The position numbers and the translations under genes were made by a program. Source: Mayamaea pseudoterrestris (lineage: Eukaryota; Bacillariophyta; Bacillariophyceae; Sellaphorales; Sellaphoraceae). From it: a stretch of DNA of 64,000 bases. The DNA is taken from NCBI GenBank assembly GCA_027923505.1, contig BROI01000029.1, forward strand, positions 1-64,000, given 5' to 3'. This document shows positions 30,912-41,303 of the stretch, piece after piece (the stretch's first letter is position 1; the number at the start of each line of letters is the position of its first letter). Below the pieces are notes generated by a model, which was given only the letters and a program-made list of their open reading frames with translations, had not been told where the DNA came from and did not search any database.

Positions 30912-31206
30912 ATGGGCATGATTACAAACATGGCAAACGCGGCGGTCGAGCATAAAATTTATGCCGAAGGTACGACTCACGACGCGACGAACGATGAACG
31001 ATGAACGACGAACGACCACGCATCCGCCTATCATCTTTTAATCGGCAGACAGCATGGAATTACCTTTGTCTGGTGCCTAATGAATCTTCTGATGCACGTT
31101 TCTATTCCTCTACTACGCAGGCGGCTATCCAGCTCTCTGGCAGTACAGGGTCATTCGCGCTTACAAGCAATTGGCATCTGGAACCTGCTGCAGTCGCAGC
31201 ATTTAG
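30912..31206 (+). CDS. Small two-exon gene, about 47 residues, unknown
   Basis: Exon 1, 30912-30969, encodes MGMITNMANAAVEHKIYAE plus the first base of the next codon; the donor is GAAG/GTACGA. Exon 2 begins at 31121 after a pyrimidine-rich tract ending TACTACGCAG and encodes GGYPALWQYRVIRAYKQLASG, ending at TAG 31204-31206. Without splicing the frame is closed. The product is a short, basic-amphipathic peptide without a signal peptide. I do not recognise it; its size and YRxIRAYK-type helix would fit a small subunit of a mitochondrial or membrane complex, but that is only a guess. The 151-bp intron is within the range seen elsewhere in the window. Confidence 0.45.
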
Positions 31207-31629
31207 AAAGTGCCTGGCGGATGCGTCGATGTCATTAAGCCATTGCATAGCATGGATGAATGATGCGGTTTGTGATTTGTAAAGAGATATGCAGTCTGTA
31301 CTGTAGGTTCGCCTAGGGAGATGATGATGGTAAACCGAAAAATATATAGCAAGTAGTTAAACGCACATGGTACGTTACACCCAATAAACAACACATGTCT
31401 GCCTCGCGACTAATTCTATACCACTTTCGTCTTTATTGCTGGATCAGCCTCTGTCTGCTCGGTGAACTTGATCGTGCAGCTTCACTCTTGAAAGCACGCA
31501 CGACTCACAAAGGTCAAATGACCGGAGAGTACAGCTGATTATTCGTTTTCCCATTTCTTTTCCATGCGAGTGTGGATGGCTGTTGCAATGGACGAACGGC
31601 GGCAGTCGGCAGCAATGCACGGTTAGTCC
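31207..31629. other. Intergenic region
   Basis: About 420 bp between the small spliced gene and the choline kinase-like gene. AATAAA occurs near 31384. No gene seen. Confidence 0.4.
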
Positions 31630-32910
31630 ATGAGGTTCAGCTCCACCTTTGCTTGTTCCTGTATTCTAAATACTGTCCTGCGAATCAGCATGATGAGTAG
31701 TGGCTTTGTTCCGACGCCACCAAGCTCTCCTCGCAGCGATCGATGTAGCCAAATCACACGCAATGGTCTCCTTTCCAAGCAGCCATTCGCCGCCGACCAG
31801 CGATCGGAATCCTCCTCCACTAGTTCCGTCAGTCTTTCTGAAAGCAGCTTGGAAACAAACTTCACAAAAAGCAACAGCGAAAGCAGCAGCAATTCGTTAA
31901 CCTGCCCAAGACTCAGCGATAAAGCTTTTGACCAGGCAATATTGGAAGAATTCTTACGATCCATTGGATGCACAAATATTGTGAATGTCTGTATTGAAAG
32001 TGTTGCGTCGGAAATGGCCTACTGCAACTCGGTCTATCGGATTGGCGTCTTTGACTCTGCAAAAACATACTACGCCAAGCTCTTTCGACCACTTGCGCTC
32101 AGTCGCATGACTGCCGAACTTGGAAGTATTGATCGATTGGTTTCTAGTCACGGACTGGTACCGACACCGCTCGTGGTGACGGAATCGGCAATCTTGTTTG
32201 ACGAAGTTCGTGGTCGCATTCTGAAGGAGGCGGATTGCCATGGTCGATCCAACGTCAATGATTGCAAGGCGGTGGGACGAGCTTTGGGAATGCTGCACTC
32301 CATTTCGATTCCAGCGACTACAGTGGCCGCTACTGAAAATGTTCTTTGGAAAGCTTGCGAAAGCATGTTGCGCTTGTGCCATGCCGACTACTCCTACCGA
32401 GGCTTGACGCTTCCAAGATTAGTAGACATTGTCAAAGCCGAGCATGCCAAGCTCGAGTCGCTCTCGCTTCCTCTCGTCGCTTGCGGACACGGTGACTGCA
32501 AGCCTTGCAACATTTTTGTTCTCCATAATGACGAGGAAACGTCCGGCGATAATGTGAGCATTCGGTTTATCGACTTGGAACTAGCCGGCACGCACTACAG
32601 GGCTTTTGACTTGGCCAAGTTCTTTCGAACCGATGCGCCCTCGGAGTTGTATACCAAGGCGAACCAGCAAGCATTTTACCAAGCCTACTTGGAGCATTAC
32701 AAGAGTGCAACTGCGGAGCAGCATAAGACACCAGTTGCATGGCTTCGAGACTTGCAACGCGAAGTTAAGTACTTGCTACCCATGACGTGGCTGGAGGCAG
32801 CCATTTTCTTCGTCTGCATGGCTTGTCAAGACCAAGGGCAAGCAAATCGGTGGAACGAGCTGGCCTATCAACGTTTTGAAAGCTATCAAGCAAGCTTATC
32901 GGACGAGTGA
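31630..32910 (+). CDS. Choline/ethanolamine kinase family protein
   Basis: 426 residues from ATG 31630; a second in-frame ATG at 31690 (MMSSGFVPTPPSSP) is also plausible because the first 80 residues are Ser-rich and unconserved. The kinase fold follows: the N-lobe strand YRIGVFDSAKTYYAKLFRPL with the ATP-binding Lys, then the Brenner motif GHGDCKPCNIFVL (catalytic Asp and Asn), and the choline kinase motif RFIDLELAGTHYRAFDLAKFF with the metal-binding Asp. The protein should phosphorylate choline or ethanolamine as the first step of the Kennedy pathway to phosphatidylcholine or phosphatidylethanolamine. Substrate preference cannot be decided from these motifs. Confidence 0.85.
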   Translation: MRFSSTFACSCILNTVLRISMMSSGFVPTPPSSPRSDRCSQITRNGLLSKQPFAADQRSESSSTSSVSLSESSLETNFTKSNSESSSNSLTCPRLSDKAFDQAILEEFLRSIGCTNIVNVCIESVASEMAYCNSVYRIGVFDSAKTYYAKLFRPLALSRMTAELGSIDRLVSSHGLVPTPLVVTESAILFDEVRGRILKEADCHGRSNVNDCKAVGRALGMLHSISIPATTVAATENVLWKACESMLRLCHADYSYRGLTLPRLVDIVKAEHAKLESLSLPLVACGHGDCKPCNIFVLHNDEETSGDNVSIRFIDLELAGTHYRAFDLAKFFRTDAPSELYTKANQQAFYQAYLEHYKSATAEQHKTPVAWLRDLQREVKYLLPMTWLEAAIFFVCMACQDQGQANRWNELAYQRFESYQASLSDE

Positions 32911-33414
32911 TCAACTGGCATTTGGGTTGCATGTGGGAGCTTCACGCAATGGCGCATACGTTATGCACCATTGAAAGGAAAATAAATGACACTGTAGGGG
33001 TAACAAAAATTATCCGCTATGAATAAATTGTATGGCGTTGTTATCTTTTTGTCCTTTTCACGCGACTGGCCCGAGAATACGGTGAGCAACAGAAACTACC
33101 TGGTTTAGCAAACTCTGGCCGTCAGGTCCAAAACACCTTACTGCCATCTAGCAAACAGCATATACACTCGTTTGTGATATGAACTGTCCTCAAACAACGC
33201 GTAGTTGGCTACCGTATGCACTCCGTTCATGGATAGAATGAGTGAATAATACAGGTATATACAGGGCGACCCTGCAAGTCACCTGTTAGCTAGCCCCAGA
33301 AGTGGTGCGACACGCTGCCAGAGCCAACCATCGTTCCGTCGACCATGGGCACTCGTTTTAATTCTGCGACAGAACATTGTCTGACAAGGCTCAACTGATC
33401 CGCACAATTACAAT
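32911..33414. other. Intergenic region, nothing recognised
   Basis: About 500 bp between the kinase and RPAC1, both on the plus strand. The first part holds AATAAATGAC near 32981 and AT-rich sequence consistent with a transcript end. No repeat or small gene seen. Confidence 0.4.
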
Positions 33415-34675
33415 ATGGTCACTACAGGCGAAGGAGACGTTTATGCCGTGACAGATAGTGGACTGGAATTGCGGGTTGATCCTACGAAGGCGCCAAAAGA
33501 ACCTTCAACACCAGAGGCATTTCTGCAAGATTTTAGGTGCGTCCTTTGGCTGTTTCTCGTTTGTGAGTCTGTCATGAAAAGCATTAACGATTCGCTGAAT
33601 AACATGAATTTTCAGCAACTCATTGCAGCTAAACATTTTGTCGCGTCCATCGGAGAATGAACTCGTCTTTGAGCTCATTCACGTGGACACGTCCTTTGCC
33701 AATGCTCTTCGAAGAATTCTCCTGGCAGAAGTTCCCACGGTGGCCCTGGAACACATTTACATGTGGAACAATACAAGCATCATTCACGACGAAGTCTTGA
33801 GTCATCGACTTGGATTGATTCCGTTTAACGTCGATGCGCGAATGCTGGACGAATGGGATTTGGACGACCCAGATGAGGCACCGACGGATCGAAACACTGT
33901 CGTCTTTCGATTGGCCGTGAGCTGTCAAAAGCCGCCGCGCAAGGGAAAGGAAGACGCGGAAATGGATGAAGATGTGAGCGACGTTGATGATGACGACATG
34001 GCTGGCAATCGCTCTGAACTTGTTGCAGCAGCCGCACAAGCGGCAGCATCGGCGCATCAACCTGTTCAATACCCTCACGATCGCCCATATACCAAGCACG
34101 TTTACAGCCGCGATTTGGTCTGGGTTCCACAGGGCGACCAAGAAGAACGATTTCGAGATTTGAACATTGGTCCAATTCACGGAGATATTTTGATCGCAAA
34201 GCTTCGACCTGGCCAAGCGATTGAACTCGAGGCGCATGGTCGGCGAGGTATCGGCAAGGATCATGCCAAATACTCACCCGTGGCGACGGCTTCCTATCGC
34301 CTCATGCCAAAGATTGAAATACTGGAACCAGTCTATGATGAGCTTGCCGACGAAATGGCGCACTTGTACGAGCCTGGCGTCTTTGATGTTGTTCCAACGA
34401 AATCAAAACAAGATCCAAAGGGCACGTCGCGCAAACTCAAGCTTGTCAATCCATATGCCTGCACTATGTCACGCAACTACCAGCGCAACCCACAGCTGGC
34501 CAAGTCTATACGCATGAGTCGAATTCCCGATCATTTTATATTTTCAGTTGAAAGTGTCGGCATGTACAAGCCGGGCGTTTTGGTGGCCGAAGCTTTGCGA
34601 GTGCTCAAGGCCAAGTGTCAAAAGGTCATGGACTTGGCGGATCAACGTGCTGTGAAAATGGAAGTCGATGCATGA
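33415..34675 (+). CDS. RPAC1: RNA polymerase I and III subunit RPAC1 (AC40)
   Basis: Two exons, 33415-33536 and 33616-34675, give 393 residues. The 79-bp intron starts GTGCGTCC and ends GAATTTTCAG; the junction changes EAFLQDF to FSNSLQLNILSRPS in frame, while the next AG downstream would produce a stop. The alpha-like dimerisation domain is unmistakable: VDTSFANALRRILLAEVPTVALEHIYMWNNTSIIHDEVLSHRLGLIPF, where the NTS and HRLGLIP blocks separate RPAC1 from RPB3. An acidic insertion near residues 140-175 interrupts the second domain. RPAC1 pairs with RPAC2 as the assembly platform of RNA polymerases I and III. The stop is about 120 bp from the end of the convergent CRAL-TRIO gene. Confidence 0.92.
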
Positions 34676-34792
34676 ACGATTTTGCATTTGGTTTCGCCCT
34701 TACGTTCTCGAAGTAGTTTAGAATAGATTTCGATGACGTATAATTGTGTTTAACTGCGTTGTATCTCATACATTGTATAATCAATGCTCCCA

Positions 34793-36409
34793 TTACGCAT
34801 GGTATGGCATGGCAGTCAACCATTGCTTACCCTGCTCCTCCGTCATGAGCATACTGGAAGGGTAGTAGGTTTGCGCATCGAATCGGAAGTCGTCATCGCC
34901 GCCGAGCCAGTTTGGAATATGTTTCCGATCCACCACCGACTCTAACGCGTGCAGCAGCCTTGCTGGATCATGTGGCAATATAAATAACTTCTCTCTTACC
35001 TCCTTGGTCAGTAGTGGCTTGACAATATTTATGCAGAACTCGGCCGTCCGAGAAAAATTGACCAAAAAGACGGCTCCCAGGCGGTCCGGGTAATGATCCT
35101 GCAGCATGGTCACGGCTTGCTTAATGTAGGAAATGGATGGAAGACTTCCCCAGCTGCAGCCACGTGCATCCACCACAACGTTAAACTTGCCGACGCGGCC
35201 GTCACTCGCCGTCAATCCTTCCGCGACGGCGCGATCCGCCGCATTCAAAATGATTCGAAAATATGCCAAGGGATCATTGGCCTTGTGACGGCCAGCGCGA
35301 TTCCATATCATGGCATGGGCGCCTGGAGCATCTGCACTAGTTACTCGAGCAAGCCCTCGATGGTAGCAAAACCCTTGCGCATTTTCGGCAATGACACTAG
35401 GCGTAACCGCAAATGGCCGATAGACTCTTCGCCACTGCAGTGTGTGCGCAATCGATTGCTCTGCCGCCAATCCCCCCTTGGATTGTTGCTGCTGCGAAAG
35501 ACGAAACGGAAAGTGAACGCCCTTTGACAAGTCCGAATCGTCCTTCATGTGCGACCTCATGATGCGATAATAGGCAAACAAAAGACGACCGCCCAAAATG
35601 GAGTCGATTGGTTCGCCAGCGTTCTTTTTGACAGAATCAAACCATTCTACCGTTCCTCCCCATGGCACCGACGCGAGTTGCTCCCTCATTATATTATCAT
35701 TCTTGGCTGGCTTTCCATCCTTATCGTTCAACGTTGGTAACGGTTCCATGGCGAGGACACGTCGGCTAAAGTCTTGAACGACCTTGACATCAGCGTCGGC
35801 AATGACTCGAGGTTGCGAAAAGGCCGACGAATAGGACAAGATGGCGCTCTCCGGTGCATACGCATCATTGAGAGGCTGCTCTGGAACGGCAACAGCATGA
35901 TTGTTGCTGACGCTGCTGCTGCCGATTTGTTGTCTCGCTGGTTGGTCCGACTCGTCGTCAATCTCAATGACGTAGTCAGCCTCGCGCAGAGTACTGTGCG
36001 GCAAGACTTGCGCCAAGGTTTCCTTAATCTTCTTCTTGTCAGTCACTCGCTTAAGCCACATTTTGCTCTCGTGAAAGATATTCCTTTTGATTGGTAAATG
36101 CTGCTGATGCTGCTGCGGGACGAGTGAAGGCACGAGAGCGAGTCGATCGGTAGTTCTTGTTCGACTGCAGGCCGCAGTCGCTGCTTCACTAGCAGTGCTG
36201 TATCCAACGACGCTGGCTCCGTAGACGACAAGACTCACGTACAATACCAAGCAGACAACGGTTCGTGGAATGGACGCAGTCTGGACGCGTCTCGTCTTGC
36301 TTGACGACTGTTGCCGTCGAAGTAACTGCTGCAACGGAGGTGCTGCTGCGGCGGCGTTGGATTGATGGATGACGTTGCTCTTGGTTCCTCGCTTTCTCTG
36401 CCTATTCAT
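34793..36409 (-). CDS. Membrane-anchored CRAL-TRIO (Sec14-like) protein
   Basis: 538 residues. A basic N-terminus is followed by a membrane segment (TVVCLVLYVSLVVYGASVVG, about residues 50-70), predicting a signal-anchored protein with its bulk on the far side, or a leader. After a disordered stretch come a helical region (about 195-330) and a CRAL-TRIO lipid-binding domain in the last 150 residues: KFNVVVDARGCSWGSLPSI, then YPDRLGAVFLVNFSRTAEFC and KLFILPHDPARLLHALE. These correspond to the gate and floor of the Sec14 pocket. Such proteins move or present phosphoinositides and other lipids. The 5' flank leads into the 168-bp satellite. Confidence 0.75.
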   Translation of the reverse strand: MNRQRKRGTKSNVIHQSNAAAAAPPLQQLLRRQQSSSKTRRVQTASIPRTVVCLVLYVSLVVYGASVVGYSTASEAATAACSRTRTTDRLALVPSLVPQQHQQHLPIKRNIFHESKMWLKRVTDKKKIKETLAQVLPHSTLREADYVIEIDDESDQPARQQIGSSSVSNNHAVAVPEQPLNDAYAPESAILSYSSAFSQPRVIADADVKVVQDFSRRVLAMEPLPTLNDKDGKPAKNDNIMREQLASVPWGGTVEWFDSVKKNAGEPIDSILGGRLLFAYYRIMRSHMKDDSDLSKGVHFPFRLSQQQQSKGGLAAEQSIAHTLQWRRVYRPFAVTPSVIAENAQGFCYHRGLARVTSADAPGAHAMIWNRAGRHKANDPLAYFRIILNAADRAVAEGLTASDGRVGKFNVVVDARGCSWGSLPSISYIKQAVTMLQDHYPDRLGAVFLVNFSRTAEFCINIVKPLLTKEVREKLFILPHDPARLLHALESVVDRKHIPNWLGGDDDFRFDAQTYYPSSMLMTEEQGKQWLTAMPYHA

Positions 36410-36653
36410 GCTCCACTAAACACTTGATACAATCCAGATAGTCGACCTAGAGACTATCCAATGAGTAAAAAGTGAAGCTAGCAATCTCAATCGTCAGCTG
36501 TACAGTAACGACGACTAAAAGCTCTCGTGTCGGAGGGTGAAGCTCGTCAATCATGGAAGCGGCGCGGTTCCGTGGTTCTCGCCGAATTTGTTAGACGTCG
36601 CTGCGGTACTCCAAACGACACGCGTTCCGGTAGTTTCGTACCCCCATTATTTT

Positions 36654-39600
36654 TGTGCACCAGTCTATCTAGCATCCTATGAGCACCGGCATGGCCAAAC
36701 CCTTGTTCCATATGTTCATTTGGCGTGGTGAACCTCTCCATGGCATCCAAGTAGCTCAATGCCGGCGAGAAGAAAAATCCTTCTGAGCGCCACTTGAAGG
36801 GCCATCTGCCTAGAAGGCGCCACTGGTGCACCAATGGAGCATCAATGAGTACCTGCATGGCCAAACCATTGTCCTGTATGTTCATTTGGCATGGTGAAAC
36901 CCCTCCATGGCATCCAAGTAGCTCAGTGATGGTGAGAAGGAAAATCCTTCTAAGTGCCAGTTGAAGGGGCATCTGCCTAGAAGGTGCCACTGATGCACCA
37001 ATGGAGCATCCTATGAGCACCTGCATGGCCAAACCCTTGTCCTGTATGTTAATTTGGTGTGGTGAAACCCCTCCATGGCATCCAAGTAGCTCAGTGACAG
37101 TGAGAAGGAAAATCATTCTGAGCACCAGTTAAAGTGGCATCAGCTTAGAAGGTGCCTCTGGTGCACCAATGGAGCATCCTATGAGCACCTGCATGGCCAA
37201 ACCCTTGTCCCATATGTTTATTTGGCGTGGTGAAACCCCTCCATGGCATCCAAGTAGCTCAGTGATGGTGAGAAGGAAAATCCTTCTAAGTGCCAGTTGA
37301 AGGGGCATCTGCCTAGAAGGTGCCACTGATGCACCAATGGAGCATCCTATGAGCACCTGCATGGCCAAACCCTTGTCCTGTATGTTAATTTGGTGTGGTG
37401 AAACCCCTCCATGGCATCCAAGTAGCTCAGTGACGGTGAGAAGGAAAATCATTCTGAGCACCAGTTAAAGTGGCATCAGCTTAGAAGGTGCCTCTGGTGC
37501 ACCAATGGAGCATCCTATGAGCACCTGCATGGCCAAACCCTTGTCCCATATGTTTATTTGGCGTGGTGAAACCCCTCCATGGCATCCAAGTAGCTCAGTG
37601 ACAGCAAGAAGGAAAATCCTTCTGAGCGCCAGTTGAAGGGGCATCTGCCTAGAAGGCGCCACTGGTGCACCAATGGAGCATCCTATGAGCACCTGCATGG
37701 CCAAACCCTTGTCCTGTATGTTCATTTGGTGTGGTGAAACCCCTCCATGGCATCCAAGTAGCTCAGTGACGGCAAGAAGGAAAATCCTTCTGAGCGCCAG
37801 TTAAAGTGGCATCAGCCTAGAAGTGTGTGCCACTGGTGCCCCATGGAGCATCCTATGAGCACCTGCATGGCCAAACTCTTGTCCCATATGTTCCTTTGGC
37901 GTGGTGAAACCCCTCCATGGCATCCAAGTAGCTGAGTGATGGCGAGAAGGAAAATCCTTCTGAGTGCCAGTTCAAGGGCCATCTACCTAGAAGGCCTCAC
38001 TTGTGCACCAATGGAGCATCCTATGAGCACCTGCATGGCCAAACCCTTGTCCCGTATGTTCATTTGTCGTGTTGAAACCCTTCCATGGCATCCAAGTAGC
38101 TCAGTGACAGCGAGAAGGAAAAACCTTCTGAGCGCCACTTGTAGAAGCATCTGCTTAGAGGGCCCCACTGGTGCACCAATAAAGCATCCTATATGCACCT
38201 GCATGGCCAAATCCTTGTCCCATATGTTTCATTGGGAGTGGTTAAACCTTTCCATGGCATCCAAGTAGCTCAGTGATGGTGAGAAGGAAAATCCTTCTGA
38301 GTTCCAGTTGAAGGGCCATCTGTCTAGAAGGCACCACTGGTGCACCAATGGAGCATCCAATGAGCACCTGCATGGCCAAAGTCTTGTCCCATATGTTCAT
38401 TTGGTGTGGTGAAACCCCTCCATGGCATCCAAGTAGCTCAGTGACGGCGAGAAGGAAAATCCTTCTGAGCGCCAGTTGAAGGGGCATCTGCCTAGAAGGT
38501 GCCACTTGTGCACCAATGGAGCATCCTATGAGCACCTGCATGGCCAAACCCTTGTCCTGTATGTTAATTTGGTGTGGTGAAACCCCTCCATGGCATCCAA
38601 GTAGCTCAGTGACGGCAAGAAGGAAAATCATTCTGAGCACCAGTTAAAGTGGCATCAGCCTAGAAGGTGCCTCTGGTGCACCAATGGAGCATCCTATGAG
38701 CACCTGCATGGCCAAACCCTTGTCCCATATGTTCATTTGGCGTGGTGAAACCCATCCAAGTAGCTCAGTGACGGCGAGAAGGAAAATCCTTCTGAGTGCC
38801 AGTTCAAGGGCCATCTGCCTAGAAGGCCCCACTTGTGCACCAATGGAGCATCCTATGAGCACCTGCATGGCCAAATCCTTGTCCCGTATGTTCATTGGGC
38901 GTGGTGAAACCCCTCCATGGCATCCAAGTAGCTCAGTGACGGCGAGAAGGAAAATCCTTCTGAGCGCCAATTGAAGGGCCACCTGCCTAGAAGGCGCCAT
39001 TGGTGCACCAATGGAGCATCCTATGAGCACCTGCATGGCCAAACCCTTGTCCCGTATGTTTATTGGGAGTGGTGAAACCCCTCCATGGCATCCAAGTAGC
39101 TCAGTGATGGCGAGAAGGAAAATCCTTCTGAGCGCCACTTGTAGGGGCATCTGCCTAGAAGGCGCCACTGGTGCACCAATAAAGCATCCTATGAGCACCT
39201 GCATGGCCAAACCCTTGTTCCATATGTTCATTTGGCGTGATGAAACCCCTCAATGGCATCCAAGTAGCTCAGTGACAACGAAAAGGAAAATCCTTATGAG
39301 CGCTAGTTGAAGGGCCATCTGTCTAGAAGGCGCCATTGGTGCACCAATGGAGCATCCTATGAGCACCTGCATGGCCAAACCCTTGTCCCGTATGTTTATT
39401 GGGAGTGGTGAAACCCCTCCATGGCATCCAAGTAGCTCAGTGATGGCGAGAAGGAAAATCCTTCTGAGCGCCACTTGTAGGGGCATCTGCCTAGAAGGCG
39501 CCACTGGTGCACCAATAAAGCATCCTATGAGCACCTGCATGGCCAAACCCTTGTTCCATATGTTCATTTGGCGTGATGAAACCCCTCAATGGCATCCAAG

Positions 39601-40813
39601 TAGCTCAGTGACAACGAAAAGGAAAATCCTTATGAGCGCTAGTTGAAGGGCCATCTGTCTAGAAGGCGCCATTGGTGCACCAATGGAGCATCCTATGAGC
39701 ACCTGCATGGCCAAACTCTTGTCCCATATGTTCATTTGGCATGGTGAAACCCCTCCATGGCATCCAAGTAGTTCAGTGACGGTGAGGAGGAAAATCCTTC
39801 TGAGCGCCACTTGTAGAGCACCAATGGAGCATCCTATGAGCCCCTGCATGGCCAAATCCTTCTCCCATATGTTTATTTAGCATGGTGAAACCCCTCCTGG
39901 CATCCAAGTAGCTCAGTGATGGTGAGAAGGAAAATCCTACTGAATTCCAGTTAAAGGGTCATCTGCCCAGAAGGCACCACTGGTGTTGTGCACCAATAAA
40001 GCATCCTATGAGCACCTGCATGGCCAAACCCTTGTCCCATATGTTCATTTGGCATGGTGAAACCCCTCCATGGCATCCAAGTAGCTCAGTGATGGCGAGA
40101 AGGAAAATCCTTCTGAGCGCCACTTGTATGGTCATCTGCCTAGAAGGCGCCACTGGTGCACCAATGGAGCATCCAATGAGCACCTGCCTGGCCAATCCCA
40201 TGTCCCCTATGTTCATTTGGCGTAATGAAACCTTTCCATGGCACCCAAGTAGCTCAGTGACAGCGAGAAGGAAAAACCTTCTGAGCGCCACTTGAAGGGT
40301 CATCTGCCTACTAGGTGCCACTGGTGCACCATTGGAGCATCCAATGAGCATCTACATGGCCAAATCCTTGTCCCATATGTTCATTTGGTGTGGTGAAACC
40401 CCTCCATGGCATCCAAGAAGCACAGTGATGGTGAGAAGGAAAATCCTTCTGAGCGCCAATTGAAGGGCCGTCTGCCTAGAAGGCACCACTGGTGCACCAA
40501 TGGAGCATCCAATGAGCACCTGCATGGCCAAACTCTTGTCCCATATGTTCATTTGGTGTGGTGAAACCCCTCCATGACATCCAAGTAGCTCAGTGACGGC
40601 GAGAAGGAAAATCCTTCTGAGTGCCAATTAAAGGGCCGTCTGCCTAGAAGGCACCACTGGTGCACCAATGGAGCATCCAATGAGCACCTGCATGGCCAAA
40701 CCCTTGTCCTGTATGTTAATTTGGTGTGGTGAAACCCCTCCATGGCATCCAAGTAGCTCAGTGACGGCGAGAAGGAATTACCTCCTGAGCATTGCTGGAA
40801 GGGTCATCTGCTT
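36654..40813. repeat. Satellite array B, about 25 tandem units of 168 bp
   Basis: The landmark GAGCATCCTATGAGCACCTGC or close variants recurs every 168 bp (for example near 37004, 37172, 37340, 37508, 37676, 37845, 38012, 38180, 38350, 38518, 38686). Two units are shortened (near 38745 and 39820). Each unit holds a hairpin AGAAGGA-AAA-TCCTTCT (for example 37271-37287) and a perfect palindrome TGGTGCACCA (37159-37168). Because 168 is 3 x 56, long frames stay open on both strands, which explains apparent proteins of up to 195 residues; I do not consider them genes. The array fills most of the space between the divergent CRAL-TRIO and DNAJC9-like genes. Confidence 0.97.
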
Positions 40814-40836
40814 GGGACGCCAAATTCAAAAAGGAA

Positions 40837-40992
40837 ATGGAGCGCTTCACACGCCTCAACAAGGCCAGGCGCATCTTCATCAAGGAGGATCTAGTCAGCA
40901 AGCTCAAGGGCATTTGTGTGTTGGAACAGGTCAATTTTGATCTCGACTGCATCTTTTTCCTTTGGCGCGAGAACCCCAGCATTTTTGCCTGA
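40837..40992 (+). pseudogene. Orphan coding-like fragment at the edge of satellite B
   Basis: Where the satellite breaks off (about 40813) a protein-like frame begins: AWDAKFKKEMERFTRLNKAR and then a Lys/Leu-rich helix followed by CIFFLWRENPSIFA and a stop at 40990-40992. The first ATG is 40837 (51 residues). The composition is unlike the repeats and looks like the C-terminal part of a real protein, perhaps a gene whose 5' part was lost when the satellite expanded. I do not recognise the family; it may also be chance. Confidence 0.3.
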
Positions 40993-41303
40993 TGGAATGG
41001 CCGTGGCGCAACATTCAACAACTACTGGCAGACGCTCAGATGTAAAGCAGCTAGTGAATGTCTTATTCTCTAGTATTACATGCCGATACTGCCTGCATCG
41101 TAAAGGAGTTCAATTTACTTTGCGAAAACTATGGTTGCTGACCGCGTGCGTAGCAAACGTCTTAGCGGTACCGAAATTGTCTTTTCATCAGCGCCTTGTT
41201 ACTGCGAGCCAATGCTGATGACGACCATGACGATCACTTCGTTGCCTCTCCATCGTCTGCTTGAAGTCGTTGCGCCAGCATAATCCCTTTATTCTTTTTT
41301 AAC

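Noticed and set aside
33537-33660. Unspliced reading of RPAC1 exon 1 through 33660
   Set aside because: It yields a hydrophobic non-conserved tail, whereas removal of 33537-33615 joins exon 1 in frame to the conserved RPAC1 sequence.
36547-40627. Long open frames on both strands across the 168-bp array (up to 195 residues with a 56-residue period)
   Set aside because: They follow from a unit length divisible by three without internal stops. Both strands are equally open, units vary without sparing codon positions, and shortened units break the frames.
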